A stretch of 64,000 bases of DNA from Nostoc sp. MS1 (GTDB taxonomy: Bacteria > Cyanobacteriota > Cyanobacteriia > Cyanobacteriales > Nostocaceae), in the NCBI RefSeq assembly GCF_019976755.1, contig NZ_AP023441.1:6011501-6075500 (forward strand), written 5' to 3'. A program made the position numbers and the translations under genes. Under the pieces are notes generated by a model. The model did no database searches, had not been told where the DNA came from, and was given only the letters and a program-made list of their open reading frames with translations. Within the stretch, counting starts at the first letter, position 1, and the number at the start of each line of letters is the position of its first letter. Below are positions 45,701 to 54,742 of the stretch, in pieces.

Positions 45701-45777
45701 GAGGGAGTAGGGAGTAGGGATAAGAAATTTAAGAGGAAACCCCACCCATAATATAGTTTCTTAATCCCCAATCCCTA

Positions 45778-46413
45778 ATGTCTAATTTCTCTCAAAAGTT
45801 GCAAAACTTAATGCAACAGGTAGGTATTTCTAGTTTTAAAGCTCTGAGCCGCCAAGCTGGCGTTTCAGAGTATCAAGTGTTGCGCCTGCGCCAAGGCAAG
45901 CTAAAACAGATGCGCTTAGAAATCTTGTTAAAGCTGTCAAAGGCGCTACAAATACCCCTGAGCCAATTATTATCAACTTTCTTAGAATCAGATATTGAAT
46001 CCTCTCCACTCCCGAACACACAAGAAATCGCTGACTTAAAAAGAGAGTATGAGCGATCGCAGCTACAACTACAACAACAACGAGAAATATTACACAAAGA
46101 GTTCCAGCAGTCGAGTTTACAACTGTTGGAACCTTTGTTATTGCAATGGCCGACAGCCGCTAAGAAAGCGCAAGAGAATCATCAACTAGCAGCTGTGAAA
46201 ATTGTGCCTTTAGTACAAAATTCTTTAGAAAAATTATTAAAAGCGTGGGGGATAGAAGCGATCGCACCTGTAGGATCTGACATACCTTATGATCCCCAAC
46301 TGCATCAATTAAAAGGCGGAACAGCACAGCCTGGTGAAATAGTGAGAGTTACCCACGCTGGCTATCTGCAAGGCGAAAGGCTACTTTATCGTGCCACAGT
46401 GGAAAAATTATAG
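45778..46413 (+). CDS. HTH / coiled-coil / GrpE-like fusion protein
   Basis: The 211-residue protein starts with an XRE-type helix-turn-helix (15-65: FKALSRQAGVSEYQVLRLRQ). A Gln/Leu-rich coiled coil follows (80-120). The C-terminal part (145-210: LEKLLKAWGIEAIAPVGSDI then PYDPQLHQ and PGEIVRVTHAGYLQGERLLY) resembles the beta domain of GrpE, the DnaK nucleotide exchange factor, including the DPxxH element. A DNA-binding protein that touches the DnaK machinery is an inference. It begins 78 bp after dps; a GGGAGTA repeat lies between. Confidence 0.75.
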   Translation: MSNFSQKLQNLMQQVGISSFKALSRQAGVSEYQVLRLRQGKLKQMRLEILLKLSKALQIPLSQLLSTFLESDIESSPLPNTQEIADLKREYERSQLQLQQQREILHKEFQQSSLQLLEPLLLQWPTAAKKAQENHQLAAVKIVPLVQNSLEKLLKAWGIEAIAPVGSDIPYDPQLHQLKGGTAQPGEIVRVTHAGYLQGERLLYRATVEKL

Positions 46414-46572
46414 CGATCGCACTCAGCAAAACTTTAGCCCTTCCCGCAAAACTCAAGTCCATTTACTAGCAGATTGGCAGATACTAACAGTAAGTATTTT
46501 TATTTATTGAAGGTAAAATACTTTGGAATCCCTGAGAGTGAAAAACCACTCATCAAATAGGTAGTTGCGAAT

Positions 46573-47001
46573 TTATATATTAAAGTGAATAAAAGCTGCA
46601 CGGAGCGTAATAAACCACACTGCCAGCGTTGCAAATAGGTAGAGGTAGAACCTAAGTATAACGAGATTGAATGTGCAATGAACCACACTATGCAAGACAC
46701 GAAACACAACGAATACCCACGCAGCATTTACATAGACTGTATCCACCTGTTGCGTGATGAACAAATAAAGTAAGAGCGCATAGAAAAGTACCGGAATCTC
46801 GAACAGGTTTTTCAGATTATCAGATGGATTAGATACACTTGGGGGTGAGATTTGTGCCAGTGTATTCGGTACAGCTAGGTCTTGGGGTTTGAGCTTGCTA
46901 GTTATGATGAAACTAATACGACGAATGTACATATACACCCAGACTAAGAGTGTTAAAAACATTAATGCAAAAAAGGGACTGAAGATTGCATCTTGTCTCA
47001 T
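46573..47001 (-). CDS. MAPEG family membrane protein
   Basis: This 142-residue integral membrane protein has four predicted helices and the MAPEG signature SDNLKNLFEIPVLFYALLLY, followed by AAWVFVVFRVLHSVVHCTFN with the RxLHSxxH element. MAPEG members include glutathione transferases and uncharacterised bacterial proteins; the reaction cannot be predicted. It lies in reverse orientation beside a 459-bp gene-poor region. Confidence 0.82.
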   Translation of the reverse strand: MRQDAIFSPFFALMFLTLLVWVYMYIRRISFIITSKLKPQDLAVPNTLAQISPPSVSNPSDNLKNLFEIPVLFYALLLYLFITQQVDTVYVNAAWVFVVFRVLHSVVHCTFNLVILRFYLYLFATLAVWFITLRAAFIHFNI

Positions 47002-47025
47002 TGGTTCCTCTTAAATTTCCTCATT

Positions 47026-47124
47026 CTACTGAACATAACGTAATGCTTCTGCTTCTATTAAAACGCCTTGATTTTCAACCAGACTAGCTAAATTTTCTCC
47101 ATCAATATATTCCATCACAATGCA
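47026..47124 (-). pseudogene. Serine/threonine protein kinase fragment
   Basis: The minus strand encodes CIVMEYIDGENLASLVENQG followed by VLIEAEALRYVQ and then a stop. This matches the hinge and following helix of Hanks-type Ser/Thr kinases (MEYIxGxxL, then xGxLxExxAL). A stop codon lies immediately upstream, and neither the ATP-binding lobe nor the catalytic loop is nearby. It is a 33-codon relic, flanked by the MAPEG gene. The remaining 336 bp before typA hold no other gene; the typA promoter should be there. Confidence 0.75.
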
Positions 47125-47460
47125 CTAATGTAAATTTTGGCACTGCAATTATATAAATACCCTGAGAGAAATTGACGATTTATTTTAGGTAAAGCAGAAA
47201 CATACTGAGTTTCATCTACTGTTAGCTTCCTTATCACAGCTAAATTTCTAAAACCCTTACACCGCTATACATTTACACCTCCCCATCAAGAAACTGCCAA
47301 TGTGTCAACCCTAATTCACAAAGCCCACTAGAATTGTGACAATTACGCTAGAATTATTAAAGCTTCTTTACAGAATTTGCTTAACATCCCCGATTCTGTT
47401 AAAACAGCCTAGACCTAAATGTAAATTGTAAAATTCCCCCTAGACTCACTAAAAGCCTCT

Positions 47461-49251
47461 ATGACGCTCCCAATTCGTAACGTCGCCATTATCGCCCACG
47501 TTGACCACGGTAAAACCACTCTGGTTGATGCACTCCTCAAACAATCCGGCATTTTCCGCGAAGGCGAAGACGTTCCGGATTGTGTCATGGACTCCAACGC
47601 CTTGGAGCGAGAGCGGGGGATTACTATCCTGTCGAAAAATACAGCCGTTCGCTACAAAGATACACTAATTAATATTGTTGATACCCCCGGACACGCCGAC
47701 TTCGGTGGTGAAGTTGAACGGGTACTCGGCATGGTTGATGGATGTCTTCTAATTGTTGATGCCAACGAAGGCCCCATGCCTCAAACTCGTTTCGTGTTGA
47801 AAAAAGCTTTGGAAAAAGGGCTGCGTCCTATCGTCGTGCTCAACAAAATTGATCGCGCCAAAGCTGACCCCCACGTTGCTGTGGATAAAGTATTGGATCT
47901 GTTCTTAGAATTAGGTGCAGACGAAGACCAGTGTGATTTTACCTATCTGTTTGCTTCTGGTATGGGCGGTTATGCTAAAGAAAGCATGGAAGCAGAAGCA
48001 GTAGATATGCAGCCCTTGTTTAATGCAATTCTGCAACACGTTCCACCACCAGTAGGCGACATCAACAAACCCCTACAATTGCAGGTGACAACCCTAGATT
48101 ATTCTGAATACTTGGGACGGATTGTCATTGGTAGAATCCACAATGGTACTATCCGCGCTGGTCAGCAAGCGGCTCTAGTTACAGAAAGTGGCTCCATAGT
48201 CAAGGGCAAAGTTACCAAGTTGATGGGTTTTGAAGGGTTAAAGCGGGTAGAAATGGAGGAAGCTACCGCCGGTTATATTGTTGCGGTGGCTGGTTTTGCT
48301 GATGCTTACATTGGTGAAACAATTACTGACCCCAACGAACCCCAAGCCTTACCACTAATTAAAGTGGATGAGCCTACCTTACAAATGACCTTCTGGGTAA
48401 ATGATTCACCCTTTGCTGGTCAAGAAGGTAAGTTGGTGACATCAAGACAAGTACGCGATCGCCTATTCCGCGAACTAGAAACCAACGTTGCTCTACGAGT
48501 GGAAGAAACCGATTCTCCTGATAAATTCCTAGTTTCTGGTCGTGGGGAACTGCACCTGGGTATTTTAATTGAAACCATGCGCCGCGAAGGTTTTGAGTTC
48601 CAAGTATCCCAACCCCAAGTAATTTACCGAGAAATGAACGGTCAACCTTGCGAACCTTATGAACTCTTGGTTTTAGACGTTCCTGCTGATTCTGTTGGTA
48701 GCTGTATTGAACGCTTGGGACAACGCAAAGGCGAAATGCAAGATATGCAGCCTGGAAATGGCGATCGCACCCAGCTAGAGTTTGTCATCCCCGCTCGTGG
48801 TTTGATTGGTTTCCGTGGTGAATTTATGCGGATGACCCGTGGCGAAGGCATCATGAACCACAGTTTCTTAGATTACCGTCAACTCAGTGGTGAAATTGAA
48901 GCCCGTAACAAAGGTGTTCTCATCTCTTTTGAAGAAGGCGTTTCTACCTTCTACGCTATGAAGAACGCGGAAGATAGAGGCTCATTCTTCATTACTCCCG
49001 GTACTAAAGTTTACAGAGGCATGATTGTGGGTGAACACAACCGTCCTCAAGACTTAGAATTGAATGTCTGCAAAACCAAGCAGTTAACCAACCACCGTGC
49101 TGCTGGTGGTGATGAACTAGTCCAGTTACAAGCACCAATAGACATGAGTCTAGAGCGTGCATTAGAGTACATCGGTCCCGATGAGTTGGTGGAAGTAACA
49201 CCTCAATCTATTCGCCTACGGAAGATGGCGAAGAAGTTAGCGAAACGATAA
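47461..49251 (+). CDS. typA: Ribosome-associated GTPase TypA/BipA
   Basis: This 596-residue translational GTPase resembles EF-G and binds the ribosome under stress, aiding large-subunit assembly. The G1 loop is AHVDHGKTT (12-20), G2 is ERERGITI, G3 is DTPGHADFGGE and G4 is NKIDR. The EF-G-like domains and the TypA-specific C-terminal domain (RGLIGFRGEFMRMTRGEGIM and onward) are complete. It is monocistronic, with a strong hairpin after it, and marks the boundary of the degraded island that follows. Confidence 0.96.
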   Translation: MTLPIRNVAIIAHVDHGKTTLVDALLKQSGIFREGEDVPDCVMDSNALERERGITILSKNTAVRYKDTLINIVDTPGHADFGGEVERVLGMVDGCLLIVDANEGPMPQTRFVLKKALEKGLRPIVVLNKIDRAKADPHVAVDKVLDLFLELGADEDQCDFTYLFASGMGGYAKESMEAEAVDMQPLFNAILQHVPPPVGDINKPLQLQVTTLDYSEYLGRIVIGRIHNGTIRAGQQAALVTESGSIVKGKVTKLMGFEGLKRVEMEEATAGYIVAVAGFADAYIGETITDPNEPQALPLIKVDEPTLQMTFWVNDSPFAGQEGKLVTSRQVRDRLFRELETNVALRVEETDSPDKFLVSGRGELHLGILIETMRREGFEFQVSQPQVIYREMNGQPCEPYELLVLDVPADSVGSCIERLGQRKGEMQDMQPGNGDRTQLEFVIPARGLIGFRGEFMRMTRGEGIMNHSFLDYRQLSGEIEARNKGVLISFEEGVSTFYAMKNAEDRGSFFITPGTKVYRGMIVGEHNRPQDLELNVCKTKQLTNHRAAGGDELVQLQAPIDMSLERALEYIGPDELVEVTPQSIRLRKMAKKLAKR

Positions 49252-49278
49252 GTAAAAGTCTTATTTAATTAATTTGAG

Positions 49279-49311
49279 AAGCCCGCCATATGAGCGGGCT
49301 TTTCGTTTTTC
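49279..49311 (+). terminator. Terminator after typA
   Basis: An 8-bp stem AAGCCCGC / GCGGGCTT with a 7-base loop is followed by TTTTCGTTTTT. It lies 28 bp after the typA stop. Confidence 0.92.
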
Positions 49312-49425
49312 GCTAAAATTAGAACTCTTGGATAAATATTTAATTAGTAATAAATAATACATATTATTAACTTCTGATAAAGATGCAGAAACCTAAGTAA
49401 AGGTTATGTAATTTTTATTTACTGT

Positions 49426-50514
49426 ATACAATACCTTAGCCAAACTACGAGGGTTCAACCCCTGTGGAAACGGGATGAATACGTCCCAGAGAAGTAAGCT
49501 TGGCAAAAATTTGCGCTAATAAAATAGGCTCAGGCTTTTGAGGAAGTATTTTTAGCATTTCACGGACATATTGAAAACCACGGTAATAAGCTTTCAGGTC
49601 AATAATGCCAGAACCAGGATTATGTTTACGGAAATCAGCCAGAAGATGATGGGATAAATTAACCATGAAGAAGGCAAGATTAGCCGCATTAGTCACAGCA
49701 GTTTGGGAAGAATTCATAAAGTCCTCTAAACCCCAAAACTGCTTGGCATCACGAAAATTAAACTCGATTTGAAAACGTAACTTGTAGTAGTCAATAATCT
49801 TATCAGCCTTTAAATCTAGGTCACTGGAAAATAAAATTACATGGCTACGAGCCTGAGTTTTAAGATGAGTTCTGACCAAAATAACTACATTTAAAGCCTG
49901 GGCAAATTCTTTGTGAAGAAGAGTCGCCTGATAAATATCAGATTGAATTTCGTCCTCAATATCACTTTTACACAAGTATTTGTCAGGTAGATTACGATAG
50001 TCTAGCTTGTCGCCGTATTTACGACGAGAGCGTTTACTGGAGTTGACAATACGAAGAAAGATAAACCATTAATTGGTTTACTGGCTAGGCTAGAAAAAAA
50101 TCTATCTACCCCGTAAGTTTGCTTACCCGATTTACTGATTACAACTTCATCTCCTGCAAGCAAGTACACATCATTTTCTCGCCACAAATGTTTACGAAAA
50201 AACAGCCAAAACAATGTTGCCCAAGGTATTACTGTAGAGAAAAATCTCCCCATTGTCCGATAGCTACCGCGTTCCTCTGTCCAACGGGCAATTCCCCTCA
50301 TCGTGACTCGACCACTCATAGCTAACATCGCCAGGATAATTTGGTTCAATTGCCGCATCGTTGTCGCGTTTATCTGCGGTAGCAGGCATTGTAACAATGA
50401 TAAGATATCGGACATGGGCTGCTTGTAGCTTTTGAGTTGTCGTTGTGAGAGACAATAACTCTACTACGAAACGCCCTACCTCTTCATGCTCTTATTTTGG
50501 CAACTGTATTGAAT
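49426..50514 (-). mobile_element. Degraded insertion sequence (IS4-like)
   Basis: A segment of about 1.09 kb containing a broken DDE transposase is bounded by imperfect inverted repeats (ATACAATACCTTAGCCAA on the left, TTGGCAACTGTATTGAAT on the right, 14 of 18 matching). No target duplication is visible. It is the first piece of the island after typA. Confidence 0.6.
49445..50415 (-). pseudogene. DDE transposase, internally deleted and frameshifted
   Basis: The 5' part (50415 to about 50045) encodes MSDILSLLQCLLPQINATTM and continues to the first catalytic region LLAGDEVVISKSGKQTYGVD. The 3' part (about 50044 to 49445), in another frame, begins SSKRSRRKYGDKLDYRNLPD. It includes the Y-R-E-type segment YYKLRFQIEFNFRDAKQFWG. 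At the junction after FFVLS the frames change, and the stretch expected to carry the second catalytic Asp is missing. So this copy cannot be active. Family by motif: IS4-like DDE. Confidence 0.82.
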
Positions 50515-50534
50515 AAGTCGTAGTCATTGAAAAA

Positions 50535-50676
50535 AGTCATGTAATTTGTCGCCCAAAATTCAATAAGCTTGATTCGGCTTTCATTGCTGAAAAGTATTGA
50601 TATATATGGATTTTTGGTTAAAATAATGCTGTGACAAATAATTTGTCGAAGTGGTCAATTAATTCGTCGCTCTACA
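50535..50676 (+). mobile_element. Orphan transposon right end, Tn7-like/type V-K CAST-like
   Basis: Three related sites lie in one orientation: AGTCATGTAATTTGTCGC (50535), GTGACAAATAATTTGTCG (50631) and GTGGTCAATTAATTCGTCG (50651). After the last comes the terminal hexamer TCTACA at 50671-50676. Direct TnsB-type sites of the form GACAnnTAATTTGTC next to a terminal TGTACA are what I recall for the right ends of cyanobacterial type V-K CRISPR-associated transposons. The body should lie to the left, but only the broken IS and typA are there, so the element is an orphan end. Its terminus interrupts a small gene (next entry). Confidence 0.6.
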
Positions 50677-50785
50677 GCTGATAAATAACCATAATTTCCA
50701 GTTCTTTATCTGTTATTTCTACAGGGATTTGTAAATGTAAAATTCCATCTTTACCTACACGTGATCGCATTTTTATACTATCCAT
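50672..50785 (-). pseudogene. Small antitoxin-like protein, truncated by transposon end
   Basis: The 37-codon frame MDSIKMRSRVGKDGILHLQI then PVEITDKELEIMVIYQL resembles the N-terminus of small cyanobacterial proteins, usually 70-90 residues, that are encoded beside PIN-domain toxins. It ends abruptly at a TAG formed by the transposon terminus (TGTAGA on this strand). The missing C-terminal half would normally contact the toxin. It follows the PIN gene by 29 bp on the same strand. The family assignment is tentative; the truncation is well supported by the coincidence of the stop with the terminus. Confidence 0.65.
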
Positions 50786-50814
50786 AATCCTTCTCACTTC
50801 TGAAAAATCTATAT

Positions 50815-51219
50815 TTAATCAAAAATAGAAACTACGGTAATCCCAGTAACGCGGTGCATAGGCTTTGTTCTTTTCTCTGTTGTGATTAATTCCTCTGCAC
50901 TAACTGAAATTGCCGCAGCTACATGAAGCGCATCCATAGCTGCTAAACCATACTGAGAAGCAATTTGATAAGCCTCTTGAACAATATAGGTCAAATCATT
51001 TGCCCAGTAAGTAACATCACCAAAAAACTCTTCATAGAATTGGGCTTCTTCTGTTTGCTTGTTGTAAATCGCTTTCGGGCTTACCTCCAATTTAACAAAC
51101 TCACTAGAAGCAAATTCTCGTTCTGAATCTTCTAATATTTCAAGGGCTTTCTCAGCAATTGCACCAACGCCACTTGCTGCACTGAGTAACACTCCTGAAT
51201 CAATATATGTTATTTTCAT
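50815..51219 (-). CDS. PIN-domain toxin-like ribonuclease
   Basis: This 134-residue protein has the PIN fold acidic residues: Asp in TYIDSGVLL, Glu in FVKLEVSPKA and Asp in AAMDALHVAAA, with a later Thr/Glu region (ELITTEKR). PIN toxins of the VapC type cut RNA, often tRNA. Its start overlaps the stop of the upstream antitoxin gene by 4 bp, so the two are translationally coupled. The gene is intact despite the decay around it. Confidence 0.85.
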   Translation of the reverse strand: MKITYIDSGVLLSAASGVGAIAEKALEILEDSEREFASSEFVKLEVSPKAIYNKQTEEAQFYEEFFGDVTYWANDLTYIVQEAYQIASQYGLAAMDALHVAAAISVSAEELITTEKRTKPMHRVTGITVVSIFD

Positions 51220-51458
51220 TCTTCACTACCTTGTAACCCACCTCTGCGGCTGGCAAGTTCTTTTTCTATTTCATCTTCGTTTAATAAAGGCTTACCAGAA
51301 GCAACAATTTTAGAGCGAATTTCTCGTAAGCGTACTCCCAAGGGAGGTTTAGTTGGAGAGTTTTTTAAGTAAAGAAACTCCACAAAATCTAAAACTTCCT
51401 GTTGTTTTTCTTGAGGGAGAGAACGCCAGTGTGTTAATAATTCTTGTTCTGCACTCAT
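51216..51458 (-). CDS. Antitoxin-like protein (DUF2281 type)
   Basis: This 80-residue protein shows the DUF2281-like start LLTHWRSLPQEKQQEVLDFV-EFLYL, seen in antitoxins paired with PIN toxins. The remainder is charged and probably flexible. It overlaps the PIN gene by 4 bp (ATGA type), the standard toxin-antitoxin layout. The pair lies at the 3' end of the dead restriction operon, 31 bp after hsdM. A role in stabilising the island is plausible. Confidence 0.78.
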   Translation of the reverse strand: MSAEQELLTHWRSLPQEKQQEVLDFVEFLYLKNSPTKPPLGVRLREIRSKIVASGKPLLNEDEIEKELASRRGGLQGSEE

Positions 51459-52565
51459 TAGTATTTACTCACTAAGATTACTCATGTTTCTATTCTAAGG
51501 TTGGCATCCCCACAGAAGAACTAACAGCCTCTGCTGCTTCTTCCCCTTCCAGCAATATCATCAAGGCTTCCATCTCCTTAGTTGCAACTCGCAGTTTCTC
51601 CATAATCTCAGCAGCAATCACCTCTGGCTCAGGTAAATTATCCCCTGATTGCAGGCTCTCATCCCGTCACCAGGAAATATCCAGGTTTTCATTACGTTTT
51701 TCAATATAATCCCGTGTAAAGCAGCGAAAACGCCCATCCTCACCCAAATCTACACGAGGACTATTGCCATTGGGGTCATCTCCATAGCATTGCTCGAATT
51801 GGGCGAAATGCTCACGAGTTAAAGGATAACGCTTACCAAAACTGGGCATATTGGTTCGCATATCATAGAACCAAACCGCTTTGGTGTTGCCTTTCTCCGT
51901 TGTGCCACGCTGGAAAAATAAAACATTAGTCTTCACACCTTGAGCATAAAATATGCCAGTTGGCAACCGTAAGATTGTATGTAAATTGCACTTGTTCATC
52001 AAGTCAGCCCGAATCGCTCGTCCTTGTCTATCCTCAAACAGTACGTTATCGGGTAAAACCACAGTTGCCCGTCCCCCTGGCTTGAGTGACCTGTATTGCT
52101 GTAAAAACGCCAATTGCTTGTTTGAGGTGTGATAGGTGAAATCATCTCTCGAAGGTAAACCACCACCCTTTTTTGTGCCGAAGGGCGGATTAGTGAGAAT
52201 TGCATCGGCTTTAGCTAATCGCTGTCCGCCTGGAGAAAGGGTGTCACCTAAATCAACTGCCCCCTCGATTCCGTGTAACATCATATTCATCAACAGCAAG
52301 CGGTGAGCATCCTGCACCAACTCCATCCCATAAAATGCCTGATACTGCTGAAAGGATTGCTGGGCTTCAGTCCATTCAAAGGGGTCATGGTGTTGACGAA
52401 TATAGCGATCGCCTGCAATCAAAAAACCCCCCGTACCCGCAGCCGGGTCTTGGATCAATTCTCCTGGTTGTGGCTGAATCAGGGCAACCATGCAATCAAT
52501 CAAAGGTCTAGGGGTGAAATACTGACCCGCACCAGATTTTTTCTCATCTGCATTTTTCTGAAGTA

Positions 52566-53752
52566 AGCTGTTACGCAGCTAAAGTTAATAAACAGCATTA
52601 CCTTTATTTTTAATCTTGCGTTCCCATTTAATAATAAGTCCACCTTGATTGAGCAATTTATTTAACAATTCTTCTAGCTGTGATACAGACTCAAACAATC
52701 TATGAGCTATATATTCTTTAGCTGAATGCCAAAGCAATTCAATTAAATTATAATCTGGACTATAAGGTGGAAGAAATTCTAGAATAATATTTGGCATTTC
52801 TGACTCAATTTTAGATAAAATATCTTTCCTTTTATGGAAACTAGCATTATCTAGTATGATAACTATTTTCGCTGAACCATCTTTAAATTCTTCAACTGAT
52901 TTCCCTTGTTCTACCCATTCTTGTAACAGAAAATTATTTAGAGATTTAATCTGTTCATAGAATACATCTGCATTTCCTTTTTTTATGACAAAATTTATTC
53001 TTTTCTTGTCATGATAACGTAACCCTCCCATAATATTTACTCTTCCTCTTCTCCTTTGCCCTGTAACTTTTTTCCTTGTACCTTTCTTACCCCAACTTTT
53101 TCTTCTTATCACTCTTAAACTAAATCCACTTTCGTCCCAAAACCATACTTGTAAACGCTCTGGAGTTTTTTTGGTTATTCTTAAATATTCTGATAGCTTT
53201 TCTTGAAATGCCTTACGCTTTTCAGGATTCTGTTTGTCCTCTAGGCTATATTTTGCCCAGAGGTAAACGTACTTTTTTCGCTCTAATATTCTCCTAACTT
53301 GAGAGCCGCTTAACTTAATTCCTGTTGTTTCTTCAAGATATGTTGCTAATCTTGCCGCCGTCCATCGACCAAATTCATATCCATTTTCTACTGGGTCTTT
53401 CTCAATTATTTCTAATAACAAATTTTCATATTCTTTGGTAACTTTGCGGCAGTTACCTTCTCTTCTTCCATCTAAAAAGCTTTCTAAATTATCCGGGTCG
53501 CCGTGAACTGCCCAATATGCGACTGTCGGATATGCAATCTCTAAAAAATTGCTAATTTCTTGATATGTTTTTCCATCATTTATCAACAGAATAATCAGAA
53601 TCTTCTCTCTTACATAAGGATTTTCATGCTCTTTTAGTGTTTTCAGTAGCCTTTCCTTCTGCTCTTGAGAAAGATGGTTTTTTGCTGGCATATATGGCCG
53701 ATAATAGTTTTTTGCTTAAGTTTATATTATACAATTAAGCTGTGTAGCAGCT
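52566..53752 (-). mobile_element. IS630-like element in hsdM
   Basis: The 1187-bp element is flanked by TA duplications (52564-52565 and 53753-53754), as expected for the IS630/Tc1 group. Its ends are imperfect inverted repeats AGCTGTTACGCAGCT and AGCTGTGTAGCAGCT. Reconstructing the site as GGG-TTA-CTT restores the hsdM frame. The transposase inside is intact. Confidence 0.92.
52585..53691 (-). CDS. IS630-family transposase
   Basis: The 368-residue protein has an N-terminal helix-turn-helix region (35-75: TYQEISNFLEIAYPTVAYWA) and a second (about 110-145). The DDE/D catalytic core is complete, with Asp in WFWDESGFSLRV, Asp in VIILDNASFHKRKD and Glu in YSPDYNLIELLWHSAKEY. It is full length with no damage, and is the only coding part of the element. 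Its stop is 19 bp inside the left end of the element. Confidence 0.93.
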   Translation of the reverse strand: MPAKNHLSQEQKERLLKTLKEHENPYVREKILIILLINDGKTYQEISNFLEIAYPTVAYWAVHGDPDNLESFLDGRREGNCRKVTKEYENLLLEIIEKDPVENGYEFGRWTAARLATYLEETTGIKLSGSQVRRILERKKYVYLWAKYSLEDKQNPEKRKAFQEKLSEYLRITKKTPERLQVWFWDESGFSLRVIRRKSWGKKGTRKKVTGQRRRGRVNIMGGLRYHDKKRINFVIKKGNADVFYEQIKSLNNFLLQEWVEQGKSVEEFKDGSAKIVIILDNASFHKRKDILSKIESEMPNIILEFLPPYSPDYNLIELLWHSAKEYIAHRLFESVSQLEELLNKLLNQGGLIIKWERKIKNKGNAVY

Positions 53753-54742
53753 TAACCCTTCATACAAATCGCCAAACTCATCTCGATGCTCAGAAAACCA
53801 GTCAAGTTCATCAATACTGGTGACTAACTTTTTGAGGATGCGCGGTTGTTTGAAAGAAGTTTAAGCATTAGCAAAAATCGCCTGTACTCGCTGCAAAGAA
53901 TCCTCAGAACCCAACATGAGTAACAGCGACCTATAAAATGTTAGCTGTTCAACTCCATCCTTACTCACCAAATCAACCCAGCGAAAGCCTTCGGGTAATT
54001 GTGTTTCCGCCCCTGTCTCCTGCGCCATCTTCAGGAACAATAGATAGGTTAATTCCGTAACATATTGCAAATAAGTAACGCCATCGTCTCGCAGGACGTA
54101 ACACAGGTTCCATAGTTTTTGAACAATATCCGAAGTGGGCATAATTCGTAATTAATAGTTTTGTACTAATAATGGATTAAACGCGGATTATATCAAATAG
54201 CAGTATTCCAGATGCTTTCATGAAGCTTGATGACAATATTTTCTAAATCTCCGCCAAACACCTTATTAAGTCGCTCAAACCCTCCGCCTTGGCTTTTAAA
54301 TTCGCCTCGGTCTAAGGCAGCGCGGTCAACTATGGTTTCAGCTTTGATTTGTTTCCCAATTCTTTCTAACCAGCGTCGCTGGGGAACAGTCCAAGGTTGA
54401 CTGGCGAGGATGGTTTTTAAGGCGCGATCGCATCGTTCACTGTAGGGTATTAAGGCATCACCCAAAGCAGCTTGGCGAATAAAACCAATAATCGAAGCGG
54501 CAATATCCTCATTGGTCATCTCTCGCCAGGCTGTCTGTAAGTTTGTCTCTGAGTACCCCGCAGTGTCCAGTAGCATTCGCAGTTCTTTGAGTTGCGCTCT
54601 AGTTAATTCACGCGGTCGCTGAGTGACAACCACCAAGGCAGGAATTTTGTTCATGTTCTCCAGCAAGAAGGCGCGAAAACTCTCTAAATAATCTTCTGGA
54701 CGTTCAGCATTGCCGTAACCCCTTTCAATTGCGACTAACTCA

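Larger units (their letters stand above)
51490..54142 (-). pseudogene. hsdM: Type I DNA methyltransferase HsdM, nonsense codons and IS630 insertion
   Basis: Removing the IS at 52566-53752 and one copy of its TA target joins FGDLYEGL to LQKNADEKKSGAGQYFTPRP in frame, giving one HsdM reading frame. It includes the AdoMet motif PAAGTGGF and the catalytic NPPF. Two in-frame stops remain: TAA at 53861-53863 (after FANA, before TSFKQPRILKKL) and TGA at 51667-51669 (after NLDISW, before RDESLQSGD). The protein would end GMPTLE at 51490. HsdM methylates adenine in type I systems; this copy is dead. It follows hsdR by 50 bp on the same strand. Confidence 0.92.

Noticed and set aside
49426..50676. A complete CRISPR-associated transposon left of the 50676 terminus
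   Set aside because: No tnsB, tnsC, tniQ, cas12k, tracrRNA or CRISPR repeat could be found between typA and the terminus.
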